Positions 17,004-26,246 are shown, numbered from the stretch's first letter. The stretch is 64,000 bases of DNA from Sphingobacteriales bacterium (GCA_012270485.1 JAAXIF010000020.1:136501-200500); one strand, 5' to 3'. Translations and numbers: made by a program. Notes: generated by a model from the sequence alone, not told the origin.

Positions 17004-18713
17004 ATGATACGCATAACAGTAAGACTCTTTTCGATAACTGTTTTTTTATTGGGTTCCTATTTGGCTATTGGACAAACATCTGCCGACTATAATAAACAAG
17101 CAAGAACGGCTAACGAAAAGGGTGACAATGATGGCATCATCAATGCTGCAACTTTATCATTGAATGTTGCTTTGAATGGAGAAGCATATTGGTGGAGGGC
17201 AATTGGATATAAGAATAAAAAGAACTATACCTTGGCAATCAGTGATGCTACTAAGGCAATGTCTTATTATACGAATGACAATTCATCAACAGGGAGGCTT
17301 TACGAGCTGAGAGCGAATGCTTATTATGAATTAGGTGATTATGATTATGCGGTTGACGACATGGAAAAGATGAGAGATAATTACGGCTTTTCGAAAAATA
17401 AAACCTTCCTAGAAAAGCTAGTTTTAGGTTATGTACAACTTCAAGAATTTGACAATGCCGTTTCAACTTACTCTGATATCATTAAACTTACAACGAGTTA
17501 TATAGAGCTGTCTGATTTATATTTCAAAAGAGCCCTTGTAAAGAATAAAGATCTTTCTTATACGATCAAAGAAATTATGGATGATTTAGATGTATCCATA
17601 ACAAAAAACAGACAAAATATTGAAGCCCTTTATGAACGGGGGGTAATGCACCTTGATAATAAGCGTTATGCGCTTTGTAAAACGGATATGTTGGAAGTTG
17701 TTAGGGTGCTCGATGGTAAAGCAAAAAATACTAATGATACACTAATGCTGGCTTCCAGTCATCTTGTACTTGGAGCTATTTATTATGACAATAAAAATTA
17801 TGATGAAGCCAAAGCTAGCTATGTAAAGACGTTAAAATATAATAACAAAAGTGGCTTTGCTTTTTGGAATTTGGGGAGAATTAGATCTGAAATTGATAAA
17901 GACTATGAGGCCGCTACTGCAGATTATAAAAAAGCTATTACGTTGCTCACAACAAATACTGATAGGGTAAACTGTTATATAGATTACTATTTACACGAAA
18001 GAAGATATTTAAAATTTAATAAAGCAATGGAGGTAATTGATGCTGCAATAATCATTTCTCCAAATGATGCCACTCTTTATTGGGATAAAGCCTATCTATA
18101 TAAACTCAAAAATGATAAGACGGAGGCTTTAAGAAATTATAATAAAGCCTTTTCAATCGGACTGAAAGATTCAACACAAAGAGCAGGGTTTTATCTGGAG
18201 AGAGGTCAGTTTAAACTTTCGAACAACGATCCTCAAGGCGCTTTATTGGATATACAAAATTCAATTGCATTAAGACCGGGATATAATAATTACAAAGCAT
18301 TAGGAGATGTATTTAAAATAGGCATGAAACAAACTGAGCTGGCAAATGGGAATTATCAAAAAGCCATGAGTTATACGATTTCAGGTACACAAAAAAAAGA
18401 TACATCATCTAACTATGCTTATGCAGCAGCAGCTATGGGTGATAAAGTAACAGCTGAACGTTTTATTAAAAAAATGATCATTGATGCGAGTGCTAAAATT
18501 GGTGCTTTAGCAGACGAGTACCATAATGCAGCATGTATTTATACTACCCTAGGTAATTTTTCGAAAGCATTTGAATATCTGGAACTTTCATTACAGGCGG
18601 GTTACAACAGTTTTGAACATATGTTGCATGATGCAGATCTTGAACCATTGTACAAATTACCTGAATATAAAAACTTACTTGTCAAGTATAAAGTTCCGGT
18701 ACCGGTATATTAA
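17004..18713 (+). CDS. Secreted TPR-repeat protein
   Basis: A 569-residue protein with N-terminal signal sequence (ITVRLFSITVFLLGSYLAIGQ) and about ten degenerate tetratricopeptide repeats. Clear units include AYYELGDYDYAVDDMEKM, LGAIYYDNKNYDEAKASYVK and AACIYTTLGNFSKAFEYLEL. The C-terminal segment (LSLQAGYNSFEHMLHDADLEPLY, then KNLLVKY) is a common ending of Bacteroidota TPR proteins. It is probably periplasmic and acts as a protein-binding scaffold; no partner is suggested by the neighbours. It stands between terminators and fabD as a single gene. Confidence 0.75.
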   Translation: MIRITVRLFSITVFLLGSYLAIGQTSADYNKQARTANEKGDNDGIINAATLSLNVALNGEAYWWRAIGYKNKKNYTLAISDATKAMSYYTNDNSSTGRLYELRANAYYELGDYDYAVDDMEKMRDNYGFSKNKTFLEKLVLGYVQLQEFDNAVSTYSDIIKLTTSYIELSDLYFKRALVKNKDLSYTIKEIMDDLDVSITKNRQNIEALYERGVMHLDNKRYALCKTDMLEVVRVLDGKAKNTNDTLMLASSHLVLGAIYYDNKNYDEAKASYVKTLKYNNKSGFAFWNLGRIRSEIDKDYEAATADYKKAITLLTTNTDRVNCYIDYYLHERRYLKFNKAMEVIDAAIIISPNDATLYWDKAYLYKLKNDKTEALRNYNKAFSIGLKDSTQRAGFYLERGQFKLSNNDPQGALLDIQNSIALRPGYNNYKALGDVFKIGMKQTELANGNYQKAMSYTISGTQKKDTSSNYAYAAAAMGDKVTAERFIKKMIIDASAKIGALADEYHNAACIYTTLGNFSKAFEYLELSLQAGYNSFEHMLHDADLEPLYKLPEYKNLLVKYKVPVPVY

Positions 18714-18788
18714 GTGTAGCTTTCTATAAAAATAAATTTGGGATATCATCAGGATTAGGTTTTTTTGCGTTTAGTTAAAATAAGGATT

Positions 18789-19682
18789 ATGAACAAGCAT
18801 GCTTATATATTTCCGGGTCAGGGCTCACAGTTCAGTGGAATGGGGAAAAACCTGTATGAGTCCAACGCATCAGCAAAAAGGTTATTTGAAAATGCCAATG
18901 ATATCCTTGGTTTCCGTATCAGTGATATCATGTTCAATGGTACTGATGAGGAATTGAAGCAAACCAATGTTACACAACCTGCAGTTTTTTTACATTCTGT
19001 TGTTGCGTACAGAACCATTGAAGCGCCAACGCCTCACATGGTAGCAGGTCATTCATTGGGTGAGTTCTCGGCTTTAGTGGCTAATCAAACACTGAGTTTT
19101 GAAGATGCTTTACAACTGGTAAGTATACGAGCGAAAGCAATGCAGAAAGCCTGTGAATTGGTTCCATCCACGATGGCAGCTGTACTAGCTTTAGAGGATG
19201 CTAAAGTAGAAGAGATCTGCGCAGCAGTTCAGGCAGAAACCGGAGAAGTGGTAGTAGCAGCAAACTATAATTGCCCCGGACAATTGGTTATCAGTGGTTC
19301 TGTAAAAGGAATTGAAATTGCTTGTGAAAGAATGAAAGCAGCCGGTGCCAAACGAGCATTGGTTTTACCGGTGGGTGGTGCTTTTCATAGTCCACTCATG
19401 GCTCCTGCCAGAGAGGAATTGGCGGCAGCTATTGAAGCTACTACCTTTCATCAGCCTATTTGTCCTGTTTATCAGAATGTAGCAGCAGCAGGTATTACCC
19501 AACCCGAACTCATCAAACAAAACCTTATTGATCAATTAACCGGTGCCGTTAAATGGACACAAAGTGTTCAAGCCATGGTAGCAGATGGCGCCACTAACTT
19601 CACAGAAGCAGGTCCGGGTAAAGTATTACAAGGGTTGGTGCAGAAAATTTATAAGGAAGCAGTGGTGGAAGGAGTGAGCTAA
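18789..19682 (+). CDS. fabD: Malonyl-CoA:ACP transacylase (FabD)
   Basis: Loads malonyl units onto acyl carrier protein for fatty acid synthesis. The 297-residue protein begins MNKHAYIFPGQGSQFSGMG, has the nucleophile Ser89 in GHSLGEFSAL, the malonyl-binding arginine in LVSIRAKAMQKA, and the catalytic histidine in GGAFHSPLM. I use the ATG at 18789, which aligns with the family N-terminus; an upstream in-frame ATG at 18765 adds eight unconserved residues. The downstream hairpin of heptamer words separates it from the convergent GNAT gene. Confidence 0.93.
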   Translation: MNKHAYIFPGQGSQFSGMGKNLYESNASAKRLFENANDILGFRISDIMFNGTDEELKQTNVTQPAVFLHSVVAYRTIEAPTPHMVAGHSLGEFSALVANQTLSFEDALQLVSIRAKAMQKACELVPSTMAAVLALEDAKVEEICAAVQAETGEVVVAANYNCPGQLVISGSVKGIEIACERMKAAGAKRALVLPVGGAFHSPLMAPAREELAAAIEATTFHQPICPVYQNVAAAGITQPELIKQNLIDQLTGAVKWTQSVQAMVADGATNFTEAGPGKVLQGLVQKIYKEAVVEGVS

Positions 19683-19688
19683 GGATAA

Positions 19689-19749
19689 GTTGATAGTTGA
19701 CAGAAATTTTTTTTCTCTTCTGTCAACTGTCAACTAACATCTGTCAACT
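19689..19749. terminator. Heptamer-word hairpin between fabD and the GNAT gene
   Basis: AGTTGACAGAA (19695-19705) pairs with TTCTGTCAACT (19718-19728) around a T-rich loop. Further words TGATAGT, ACTGTCA and TCTGTCA extend it. Lying between convergent genes, it can terminate both. Confidence 0.72.
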
Positions 19750-19751
19750 CT

Positions 19752-20207
19752 CTAAATGTCCAAGGTCCCATTCACCCATTCAGGATCCAAAGTTGCGTTG
19801 TACTTTTTATAAAAATTAATGGCAGGTTCATTCCAATCCAATACTTGCCAAACCATTCGCTTGAATCCTTTTTCTTTTGCTTCTTCTATCAAACGGTCAA
19901 ACAGTAGTTTTCCGGCACCTTGTCCACGTAGTCTTTCTGTCACGAGAAAATCTTCCAGATATAAACATTGTCCTTTCCAGGTACTATAACGAATATAATA
20001 CAATGCGAAGCCTTCCACTTTTCCATCAAATTCGGCTACAAATGCCCACCATACAGGGTTTTCACCAAAACCACTTGTTTCAAAATGTTCAAGTGTAACC
20101 GTTACTTCTTCTGGAGCTTTTTCATATAAAGCCAATTCATGAATCAACTCTAGTAGTCTAGCGCAATCTCTTCTTTCTGCTCTTCTGATCTGAATATTCA
20201 TACTCAA
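19752..20207 (-). CDS. GNAT N-acetyltransferase, spermidine/spermine-acetyltransferase-like
   Basis: A 151-residue acetyl-CoA-dependent acetyltransferase. The N-terminus IQIRRAERRDCARLLELIHELALYEKAPEEV, the YIRYSTWKGQCLYLEDFLV strand, the acetyl-CoA loop RLRGQGAGKLLFD, and WQVLDWNEPAINFYKKYNA near the end match the diamine N-acetyltransferase (SSAT) group. Substrate could be a polyamine, a thialysine-like amine or an amino acid. It lies 12 bases downstream of the serine hydrolase gene and is probably co-transcribed with it. Confidence 0.8.
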   Translation of the reverse strand: MSMNIQIRRAERRDCARLLELIHELALYEKAPEEVTVTLEHFETSGFGENPVWWAFVAEFDGKVEGFALYYIRYSTWKGQCLYLEDFLVTERLRGQGAGKLLFDRLIEEAKEKGFKRMVWQVLDWNEPAINFYKKYNATLDPEWVNGTLDI

Positions 20208-20219
20208 TCGATAAATGCT

Positions 20220-22040
20220 TTATTTTTTTCTTTTTGCAACAAAGTTCCCATTCGGTTGCTGAAATGTGAGTTGTGACACATCAGTTCCATTCACATCAAA
20301 TGCCACAAAGTATCCGTTTAAAATTTTAATGGCAAATCTGTTGTTTTCTATGGCTGATAATTCATATTCCGGTTGACCAGGTATCAATGCGAACAGTGTA
20401 TTATTTTTCACAGATATTTTCACAACTGCACTTCCAAGTTCATACTCTCCTACAAATTTCTGGAGTTCATCAGCAGAAGTTTTAACGGTTCTTGGTGTTT
20501 TTTTGAACGATAGATGATCAATTGTTGGTTCAAGTTTTAGAGAAAGTGAATTGATATCACCTGATCCATTCATAAAGAACTGAAAACGTAACTGACTTTT
20601 TTCTGTTGTATCCGGTTTACCACTCTTCCCAACATTATAAGGTTGGAATACATCGTAGTGAAAATGTTTCAGCCATGCAGGATCATTGTCATAAATATGT
20701 ACAAACAATGAATCATTTTGCTCTATTACTTCCAAGCTTCCATAGCCTGGATGAGTATAGATTCCTTCATATCCTTTGAGTGTGTGTGAAGGCTTTGTGT
20801 TTTTTTGTTGATTGGAGCTGACAGTTTTTTCGGCAGCTTTATCAGCTTCTTTGGCTTTTTTATTTGCTTCAAGAATATCCTTGTTCCAATCAAAGAAAGG
20901 GAGTTTCAATAAACGGTCTGCCATCATATTACGTACAATAGCAGTAACAGAGGATGCATTTTGATTCGTTAAAACAATGATTCCGATACTGTCAGTTGGG
21001 AAGAAACTGGTGCTGGCAGAGAATCCATCAATGTTGCCGCCATGTTCTACTCGATAATGCCCTTTATACGATGAGAGTGACCAACCCATTCCATAGCTTG
21101 AAAAAAATACATCAGGTCTGTCTTTTGTTGGTATTCCGGGTCCAGATACCATTTGAGCAGACATCGCATTACTAATATAACCAGCTGGTATGATCTCTTT
21201 TCCTTGATAATTACCTCTGTTGATCCAAGTGATTACCCATTTGGCCATTTCATTCACACTGCTATTGATGCTGCCCGCAGGTCCCATTGCCCCAATATTG
21301 TAATAGTCAAGCTTGTCAATGATACTATCTTTTTTTAAGCCATATCCAATAGCAGCATCTTCGTCTTTCATAAATTCATCAATGGTCAAATTGCTTCTTG
21401 TCATTCCCAACGGTTGAAAAATTCTGGATTTGATATTTTCTTCCCAGCTTTTACCGGTTATTTTTTCTGCGATCATTCCCTGAGTCAAGAACATAAAATT
21501 GTTGTATTGCCATCTTTCGCGAATACCAAATGTTGGCTGCTGGTATCGTATTCTTTGTAAGAGACTATCCCTTGATTTTGTTTTGAACAGGTACCATGAA
21601 AAATCATGTCTTGGCAATCCTGTGCGGTGACTCATCATATCACGGATGCTAATATGTTTATCCATGTCTTCATTGTAAAACTTCAAACCAGGTAAATACT
21701 TTATAGCAGGCTCATCAAAATCTATTTTATGATCTTTTTGAAGAATGCCTAATAATGAGGAGGTAAAGGCTTTGGTACAGCTTCCAATAGCAAAAAGCGT
21801 ATTGGGTGTTACCGGTAATTTTTTCTCATAATCACGATAACCAAATCCTTTGGTATAAATGATTTTGTCTTTTTCTACAACGGCAACTGCAAACCCAGCT
21901 GCTAACTGATCTTTTAAAACACGCTCAAAAATGGTATCCAAACCTGTAAAACGATCTTGCTGAACAGCAGGTAGGGTCTTCTTTTGTGCATAGGTAACAG
22001 AGGTGAAAACTGTTACGGCCACCAATAGAAATTTTCTCAT
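20220..22040 (-). CDS. Secreted serine hydrolase of the beta-lactamase class C / penicillin-binding family
   Basis: A 606-residue protein with signal peptide MRKFLLVAVTVFTSVTYAQ. The catalytic S-x-x-K is Ser87-Cys-Thr-Lys90 in FAIGSCTKAFTSSLLG, a tyrosine motif candidate is YNIGAMGPAGSINSS, and the third motif is HGGNIDGFSAS. The C-terminal 220 residues are a lipocalin-like DUF3471-type extension with a Lys-rich linker around residues 385-410. Likely a D-aminopeptidase, esterase or beta-lactam-related hydrolase in the periplasm; substrate unknown. A perfect AT-rich palindrome lies 44 bases before the start. Confidence 0.82.
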   Translation of the reverse strand: MRKFLLVAVTVFTSVTYAQKKTLPAVQQDRFTGLDTIFERVLKDQLAAGFAVAVVEKDKIIYTKGFGYRDYEKKLPVTPNTLFAIGSCTKAFTSSLLGILQKDHKIDFDEPAIKYLPGLKFYNEDMDKHISIRDMMSHRTGLPRHDFSWYLFKTKSRDSLLQRIRYQQPTFGIRERWQYNNFMFLTQGMIAEKITGKSWEENIKSRIFQPLGMTRSNLTIDEFMKDEDAAIGYGLKKDSIIDKLDYYNIGAMGPAGSINSSVNEMAKWVITWINRGNYQGKEIIPAGYISNAMSAQMVSGPGIPTKDRPDVFFSSYGMGWSLSSYKGHYRVEHGGNIDGFSASTSFFPTDSIGIIVLTNQNASSVTAIVRNMMADRLLKLPFFDWNKDILEANKKAKEADKAAEKTVSSNQQKNTKPSHTLKGYEGIYTHPGYGSLEVIEQNDSLFVHIYDNDPAWLKHFHYDVFQPYNVGKSGKPDTTEKSQLRFQFFMNGSGDINSLSLKLEPTIDHLSFKKTPRTVKTSADELQKFVGEYELGSAVVKISVKNNTLFALIPGQPEYELSAIENNRFAIKILNGYFVAFDVNGTDVSQLTFQQPNGNFVAKRKK

Positions 22041-22083
22041 ATGGTTGTTTTTAAAGATTATCAGTCTCAGAACTACAATTTTT

Positions 22084-22104
22084 ATTACAATAATTTATTG
22101 TAAT
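22084..22104. repeat. 21-bp perfect palindrome upstream of the serine hydrolase gene
   Basis: ATTACAATAA, one base, TTATTGTAAT. It overlaps the stop codon of the upstream PLP-enzyme gene. It could be a repressor operator for the serine hydrolase or an AT-only hairpin; the TACA...TGTA core recalls BlaI/MecI sites but with wider spacing. Confidence 0.35.
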
Positions 22105-23318
22105 GCTTGATCCAGATCACGAATAATATCTTCTATATTTTCAATGCCAACACTCAAACGAATCAAGCCATCTGTAATGCCATATTTAAGTCTTTCTTCT
22201 CTTGGAATTCCAAAATGACTCATACTGGCCGGGTGAGATACCAATGTATCTACGGTGCCCAATGAAATAGCTCGTACGCACATTTGTAATTGGTTGATGA
22301 ATTGTTTGCCTGCATCAAGTCCGCCTTTTAATTCAAAGCTCATCACTGCTCCGGGCAATCTCATTTGTTTTTTACAGAGCTCGTGATCCGGATGCGAAGA
22401 AAGACCGGTAAAATTTACTTGAGCAATTGCCGGGTGTTTTTCCAGAAAAGCTGCAACAGCCTGCGCATTGGCACAATGTCTTTCCATTCTGATCTCCAGT
22501 GTTTTCATTCCCTGTGCCAATAAAAAAGCATCGAAAGGATTACTGTTACCACCCAGTAATACATGCCATTTCCAAACAGAAGTTCTCATTTTTTCTAGAT
22601 CCTTACCTAAAAGCACTCCACCAATAGCAGTGCCATGTCCATTCAAAAATTTAGTAGTGGAGTGAAATACATAATCAACTCCAAATTTGAAAGGCTGTTG
22701 TAAGTAAGGAGTAGCGAAAGTATTGTCAACACTAACGATTACATTTTTAGTCTTGGCAATTTTTGTCACAGCAGCAATATCTACACATTGTATAGTAGGA
22801 TTAGCCGGTGTTTCAATATGTACAAGTTTGATCTGTGGATGTTGTTGTAAAGCTTCTGACACAAGATTCAAACTCCGCATATCTACAATGATCACTTCAA
22901 TACCGGTAGCTGCTAATACTTTGGTCATCAATTCTTGTGTACCACCATATAATGAATAGTGCGATAATATTGCGTCTCCGGCCTTTAAATTACTTAGAAA
23001 TAATGTAGACATCGCTGCTTGTCCGCTCGAGTGCAGTAGTGCTTTTAACTGCAAAGGCTGTCCATTATCATCTTTCAAACCAAAGGCTTCCAGTGCTGCA
23101 ATGGTTTCTTCTGCAGCTGTAAAAGTGGGATTACCCCAGCGACTATATACCCGGGTCTTATCAGTACCTGCAAAACGATCCATGCCGTCTTCTGCTGTAT
23201 CAAACGTAAATGTAGAGGTAGCAAAAATGGGTGTCAGGTGTGCATCTTCGGCATTTTTATGTCCCGCAGCATGCATGGCCGTTGAACTGATTCCTTTTAA
23301 TAAAAATTTTTCAGACAT
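22095..23318 (-). CDS. Cys/Met-metabolism PLP enzyme (cystathionine gamma-synthase/gamma-lyase family)
   Basis: A 407-residue fold-type I pyridoxal-phosphate enzyme of trans-sulfuration. Visible are the YSRWGNPT motif, SSGQAAMST for phosphate binding, VDNTFATPYLQQPFKFG with the PLP aspartate, and the Schiff-base lysine in HSTTKFLNGHGTAIGG. Where methionine gamma-lyase has Cys after Tyr-Gly, this protein has Gly (SLYGGTQ), which argues against a canonical methionine gamma-lyase; synthase, cystathionine lyase or sulfhydrylase roles stay open. The serine hydrolase and GNAT genes follow on the same strand with short gaps. Confidence 0.85.
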   Translation of the reverse strand: MSEKFLLKGISSTAMHAAGHKNAEDAHLTPIFATSTFTFDTAEDGMDRFAGTDKTRVYSRWGNPTFTAAEETIAALEAFGLKDDNGQPLQLKALLHSSGQAAMSTLFLSNLKAGDAILSHYSLYGGTQELMTKVLAATGIEVIIVDMRSLNLVSEALQQHPQIKLVHIETPANPTIQCVDIAAVTKIAKTKNVIVSVDNTFATPYLQQPFKFGVDYVFHSTTKFLNGHGTAIGGVLLGKDLEKMRTSVWKWHVLLGGNSNPFDAFLLAQGMKTLEIRMERHCANAQAVAAFLEKHPAIAQVNFTGLSSHPDHELCKKQMRLPGAVMSFELKGGLDAGKQFINQLQMCVRAISLGTVDTLVSHPASMSHFGIPREERLKYGITDGLIRLSVGIENIEDIIRDLDQALQ

Positions 23319-23371
23319 TCTTTGTAAATTGAAGGGATAATAAATTCTGTACCATCAAATGTAAGACGAAA

Positions 23372-23866
23372 ATGAAGCAAATACTACTCTCTTACACGGC
23401 CTATGAAGGATGGGCCAATGAACAACTGCTGAATTTGGCAGTACAGTTATCACCAGAAGAACAAAATCGCGAGATCGTGAGCAGTTTTTCTTCTTTGCAC
23501 AAAACCTTTTTGCATATGTGGGATGCATCCAGTGCCTGGTGGCAAAGGGTACAAATGCATGAAAATATTGTCATGCCTAGTTTGACTTTTCATCCGAGTA
23601 TGAAAGATATTAGTAATGGCTTATTACATCAAAATAAACAATGGGAACAATTTGTTGAACAAGCAACAGAAGATATGTTGGCTGCTTCATTACCGTATAA
23701 GAATATGAAGGGACAAAGTTTTCTTCAGCCTTTATCTGATATCATCATTCATCTCACAAATCATGGTACCTATCATCGCGGACAAGTGACCACCATTTTG
23801 CGACAGCTAGGTGCGGAGAGAATACCGCAGACGGATTATATTGTGTTTAAGAGGCAAGGAGGTTAG
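23372..23866 (+). CDS. DinB family (DinB/YfiT four-helix) protein
   Basis: A 164-residue four-helix-bundle protein. Metal-binding histidines are expected in LHKTFLHMWDASSAWW, and in HLTNHGTYHRGQVTTILRQLG, whose HxxxH pattern is the family hallmark. The family includes DNA-damage-inducible proteins and thiol-dependent transferases (for example bacillithiol transferases); nothing nearby fixes the role. A heptamer hairpin separates it from the convergent fabH. Confidence 0.8.
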   Translation: MKQILLSYTAYEGWANEQLLNLAVQLSPEEQNREIVSSFSSLHKTFLHMWDASSAWWQRVQMHENIVMPSLTFHPSMKDISNGLLHQNKQWEQFVEQATEDMLAASLPYKNMKGQSFLQPLSDIIIHLTNHGTYHRGQVTTILRQLGAERIPQTDYIVFKRQGG

Positions 23867-23869
23867 TAG

Positions 23870-23920
23870 GTGAAAAGTGAAAGGTGAAAAGGTTTTTTTC
23901 TTTTCACATTCACTTTTCAC
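23870..23920. terminator. Heptamer-word hairpin between dinB-like gene and fabH
   Basis: Left arm of words GTGAAAA, GTGAAAG, GTGAAAA from 23870 to 23891; right arm from 23900 to 23920 (CTTTTCA, CATTCAC, TTTTCAC); loop of about eight T-rich bases. It sits between convergent genes and should terminate in both directions. Confidence 0.78.
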
Positions 23921-23924
23921 AGAG

Positions 23925-24923
23925 CTATTCTCCATCATATCCCCACTTCACCCAAGTAGCGCCCCAGGTAAATCCACCGCCAAATGCTGCCAGTACAATA
24001 TTATCGCCCTTCTTTAATTGTTTTTCCCAATCCCATAAGCATAGCGGTAAAGTTGCTGCGGTCGTATTTCCGTATTTCTGAATATTGATCATTACTTTCT
24101 CCTTGGGTAGTCCCATACGATTGGCAGTTGCATCAATGATACGTAGGTTAGCCTGGTGTGGAACCAGCCATGAAATATCATCACCTGTTAATCCATTGCG
24201 TTCTAACAATTCTGCGCTAACATCAGCCATTCCTTTTACAGCAAACTTGAAAACTGCTTGTCCTTCTTGATACGCAAAATGTTCTCTCGCCATCACTGTT
24301 TCAACAGTTGCCGGTTTTACAGAACCCCCAGCTTTCATGTGTAGATAATGTCTGCCGCTTCCATCACTTCTCAAAATACTATCCAATACTCCGGTTCCAT
24401 CAGCAGCAGGTTCTAATAAAACCGCACCGGCGCCATCTCCAAAAATGATGCAAGTAGCGCGATCGGTATAATCAATGATGGCACTCATTTTATCTACGCC
24501 TACTACAATTACTTTTTTAAATCTTCCACTTTCAATATACATAGCGCCGGTGGTCAATGCATACAAGAAGCCACTACATGCAGCACTCATATCATATCCC
24601 CATGCATTGGTAGCACCTATCTTATCGCAAATGATATTGGCGGTAGCAGGAAATACCATGTCGGGAGTTACGGTGGCGCAGATAATACAATCAATATCCA
24701 GTGGACTTAAATTTTTCTTTTTGAGAATTTCCATCACTGCGGGTACAGCCATGTCACTGCTGCCTTTTCCCGGTTCTTTCAAAATTCTTCTCTCTTCAAT
24801 ACCGGTGCGTGTACGAATCCACTCATCATTGGTATCCACCATTTTTTCAAGATCGAAATTGGTGAGTTTGTCTTCGGGTACATAGCCGCCTACTGCGGTG
24901 ATGCTAGCTGTTATTTTATTCAT
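23925..24923 (-). CDS. fabH: 3-oxoacyl-ACP synthase III (FabH)
   Basis: Starts fatty acid synthesis by condensing an acyl-CoA with malonyl-ACP. The 332-residue protein has the catalytic triad Cys116 ([10 protein letters not shown]), a histidine in VPHQANLRI and an asparagine in [11 protein letters not shown], plus [11 protein letters not shown]. Its ATG overlaps the last eight bases of the PIN-toxin gene (ATGAATAA), and no promoter element is visible in between, so expression may depend on the toxin-antitoxin promoter or one inside the toxin gene. Confidence 0.93.
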   Translation of the reverse strand: MNKITASITAVGGYVPEDKLTNFDLEKMVDTNDEWIRTRTGIEERRILKEPGKGSSDMAVPAVMEILKKKNLSPLDIDCIICATVTPDMVFPATANIICDKIGATNAWGYDMSAACSGFLYALTTGAMYIESGRFKKVIVVGVDKMSAIIDYTDRATCIIFGDGAGAVLLEPAADGTGVLDSILRSDGSGRHYLHMKAGGSVKPATVETVMAREHFAYQEGQAVFKFAVKGMADVSAELLERNGLTGDDISWLVPHQANLRIIDATANRMGLPKEKVMINIQKYGNTTAATLPLCLWDWEKQLKKGDNIVLAAFGGGFTWGATWVKWGYDGE

Positions 24924-25341
24924 GATAATTTTTAAATGCGTTTAAAAATTCTTTGGGAGACTGTATAAGTATTTGAGATGATTTGAAATCTTTTTTATCT
25001 CTTGTGATTACGGAATGTAAGCCTGTAACAGAAAATGCTGAGGCTATTTGTATGGCATCTTCAAAGTCAGTGATGTCTGAATCAAGCGCTTCCTCAATTG
25101 TTCTATTGTCGACAGTCACTGTTGTCAATAAACGATTGAGATCTCTCAAGATTCCTTTAGCAGCCGGCTTACCGGTAAATTTTTGAAGAAAATAACCTAT
25201 TTGTGTATAACTGATTGCCGAGACAAATCCGTTTATATCTTTTTTGTAAAGAAGTTTAAATATTTCAATTGCATCCTCATCAAAAGGTGCTCTTTTAAGA
25301 AGGAAATCAAGGATAATATTTATATCAAGAAACACTTTCAT
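24916..25341 (-). CDS. PIN-domain ribonuclease toxin
   Basis: A 141-residue PIN-fold protein, likely an RNase toxin. Acidic active-site residues are in [12 protein letters not shown] (Asp4), in [14 protein letters not shown] and in VITRDKKDF. The start ATG follows the antitoxin stop TAA with no intervening base, so translation is coupled. Its own stop overlaps the fabH start by eight bases. The arrangement antitoxin-then-toxin is that of VapBC-like modules, here with a DUF6364-type antitoxin. Confidence 0.85.
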   Translation of the reverse strand: MKVFLDINIILDFLLKRAPFDEDAIEIFKLLYKKDINGFVSAISYTQIGYFLQKFTGKPAAKGILRDLNRLLTTVTVDNRTIEEALDSDITDFEDAIQIASAFSVTGLHSVITRDKKDFKSSQILIQSPKEFLNAFKNYHE

Positions 25342-25593
25342 TTAGCGATGCTTCTTCAAAATTTCTTCTTGAATAATTTCTTTATAATCCCTTTTATCAT
25401 CTGTCTGTACACAACCGTGTAGTCTTTTTAAGAGTGGTGGAAGATCTTCTTCCGGACTTTTAGGTTGCTTTTTTCGCAATCCTCTTAAATATCCTTCAAT
25501 GATTTTTGATAAGCTCTTGCCTGATTCACGGGCATATGCTTTGGCATCAGCTACAACCGCTTCATCGATCAATAAAGTCAATTTTGCCGACAT
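25342..25593 (-). CDS. DUF6364-type antitoxin
   Basis: An 83-residue protein; SAKLTLLIDEAVVADAKAYARESGKSLSKIIEGYLRGL has the ribbon-helix-helix pattern of DUF6364 antitoxins: a short strand for DNA binding and two helices. The basic C-terminal tail would wrap the PIN toxin. Two copies of ATACGTATAA around the promoter are candidate binding sites for autoregulation. Confidence 0.82.
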   Translation of the reverse strand: MSAKLTLLIDEAVVADAKAYARESGKSLSKIIEGYLRGLRKKQPKSPEEDLPPLLKRLHGCVQTDDKRDYKEIIQEEILKKHR

Positions 25594-25624
25594 ACGTATA
25601 AATTTTCTACAAAGATACGTATAA
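25592..25624 (-). promoter_or_regulatory. Toxin-antitoxin promoter with paired operators
   Basis: ATACGTATAA occurs at 25592-25601, overlapping the antitoxin start codon, and at 25615-25624; the repeats are 23 bp apart and each contains the palindrome ATACGTAT. Minus-strand TATCTTTG (25610-25617) overlaps the upstream copy. A bound ribbon-helix-helix antitoxin would cover the promoter. Confidence 0.65.
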
Positions 25625-25642
25625 TCTCTAAGCTTTTACCCT

Positions 25643-25650
25643 TATTTTTG
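25643..25650 (+). promoter_or_regulatory. TAnnTTTG promoter element of ruvA
   Basis: TATTTTTG, eight bases before the ruvA ATG, so the leader would be only a few nucleotides. Confidence 0.5.
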
Positions 25651-25658
25651 GTAGCATT

Positions 25659-26246
25659 ATGATCGCATTTGTAAGAGGTAAATTTGCTGTTAAAACACCC
25701 GCAAGACTGGTGGTAGACGTAAATGGGGTGGGATATGAACTCCAAATTAGCTTGAATACCTATGCGGCAATCGCTAATGTTGAAAACGGACAATTATACA
25801 CTTATTTACATATTACTGAAAATGCACAAACATTGTTCGGATTTGCCGATATTGCAGAAAAAGAACTATTTCTACAATTAATCAGTGTATCAGGAGTGGG
25901 TGCAGCAACCGCCAGAATGATGTTGTCTGGAATGAAACCCGATGAAATCATCAGAGCGATCGTTCAAGGCAATACCAAACAACTGGAAGGAATTAAAGGG
26001 ATTGGAAAAAAATCGGCAGAAAGATTGATTGTTGAACTGAGAGATAAATTAGGTAAACAATCTATGGAATCTCCAATATCCGGTGGTATTATTATGAATA
26101 CACCTGACACTGATGCGGTACAAGCCCTGATTGCTTTGGGCATTGGAAGACCGCAAGCAGAACAGGCCATTAAAAAAACAATGTCCATTATACCTGCAGA
26201 TGCTTCACTGGAACTGATCATCAAACAGGCACTTAAAAATTTATAG
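25659..26246 (+). CDS. ruvA: Holliday junction branch-migration protein RuvA
   Basis: Tetrameric junction-binding subunit of the RuvAB complex. The 195-residue protein has the OB-fold N-terminus (MIAFVRGKFAVKTPARLVVDVNGVGYEL), two helix-hairpin-helix motifs (ISVSGVGAATARMML and IKGIGKKSAERLIVEL), and the C-terminal RuvB-contact domain (AVQALIALGIGRPQAEQAI). It lies 38 bases upstream of sprA; the two are probably co-transcribed, an association I recall from other Bacteroidota. Confidence 0.95.
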   Translation: MIAFVRGKFAVKTPARLVVDVNGVGYELQISLNTYAAIANVENGQLYTYLHITENAQTLFGFADIAEKELFLQLISVSGVGAATARMMLSGMKPDEIIRAIVQGNTKQLEGIKGIGKKSAERLIVELRDKLGKQSMESPISGGIIMNTPDTDAVQALIALGIGRPQAEQAIKKTMSIIPADASLELIIKQALKNL

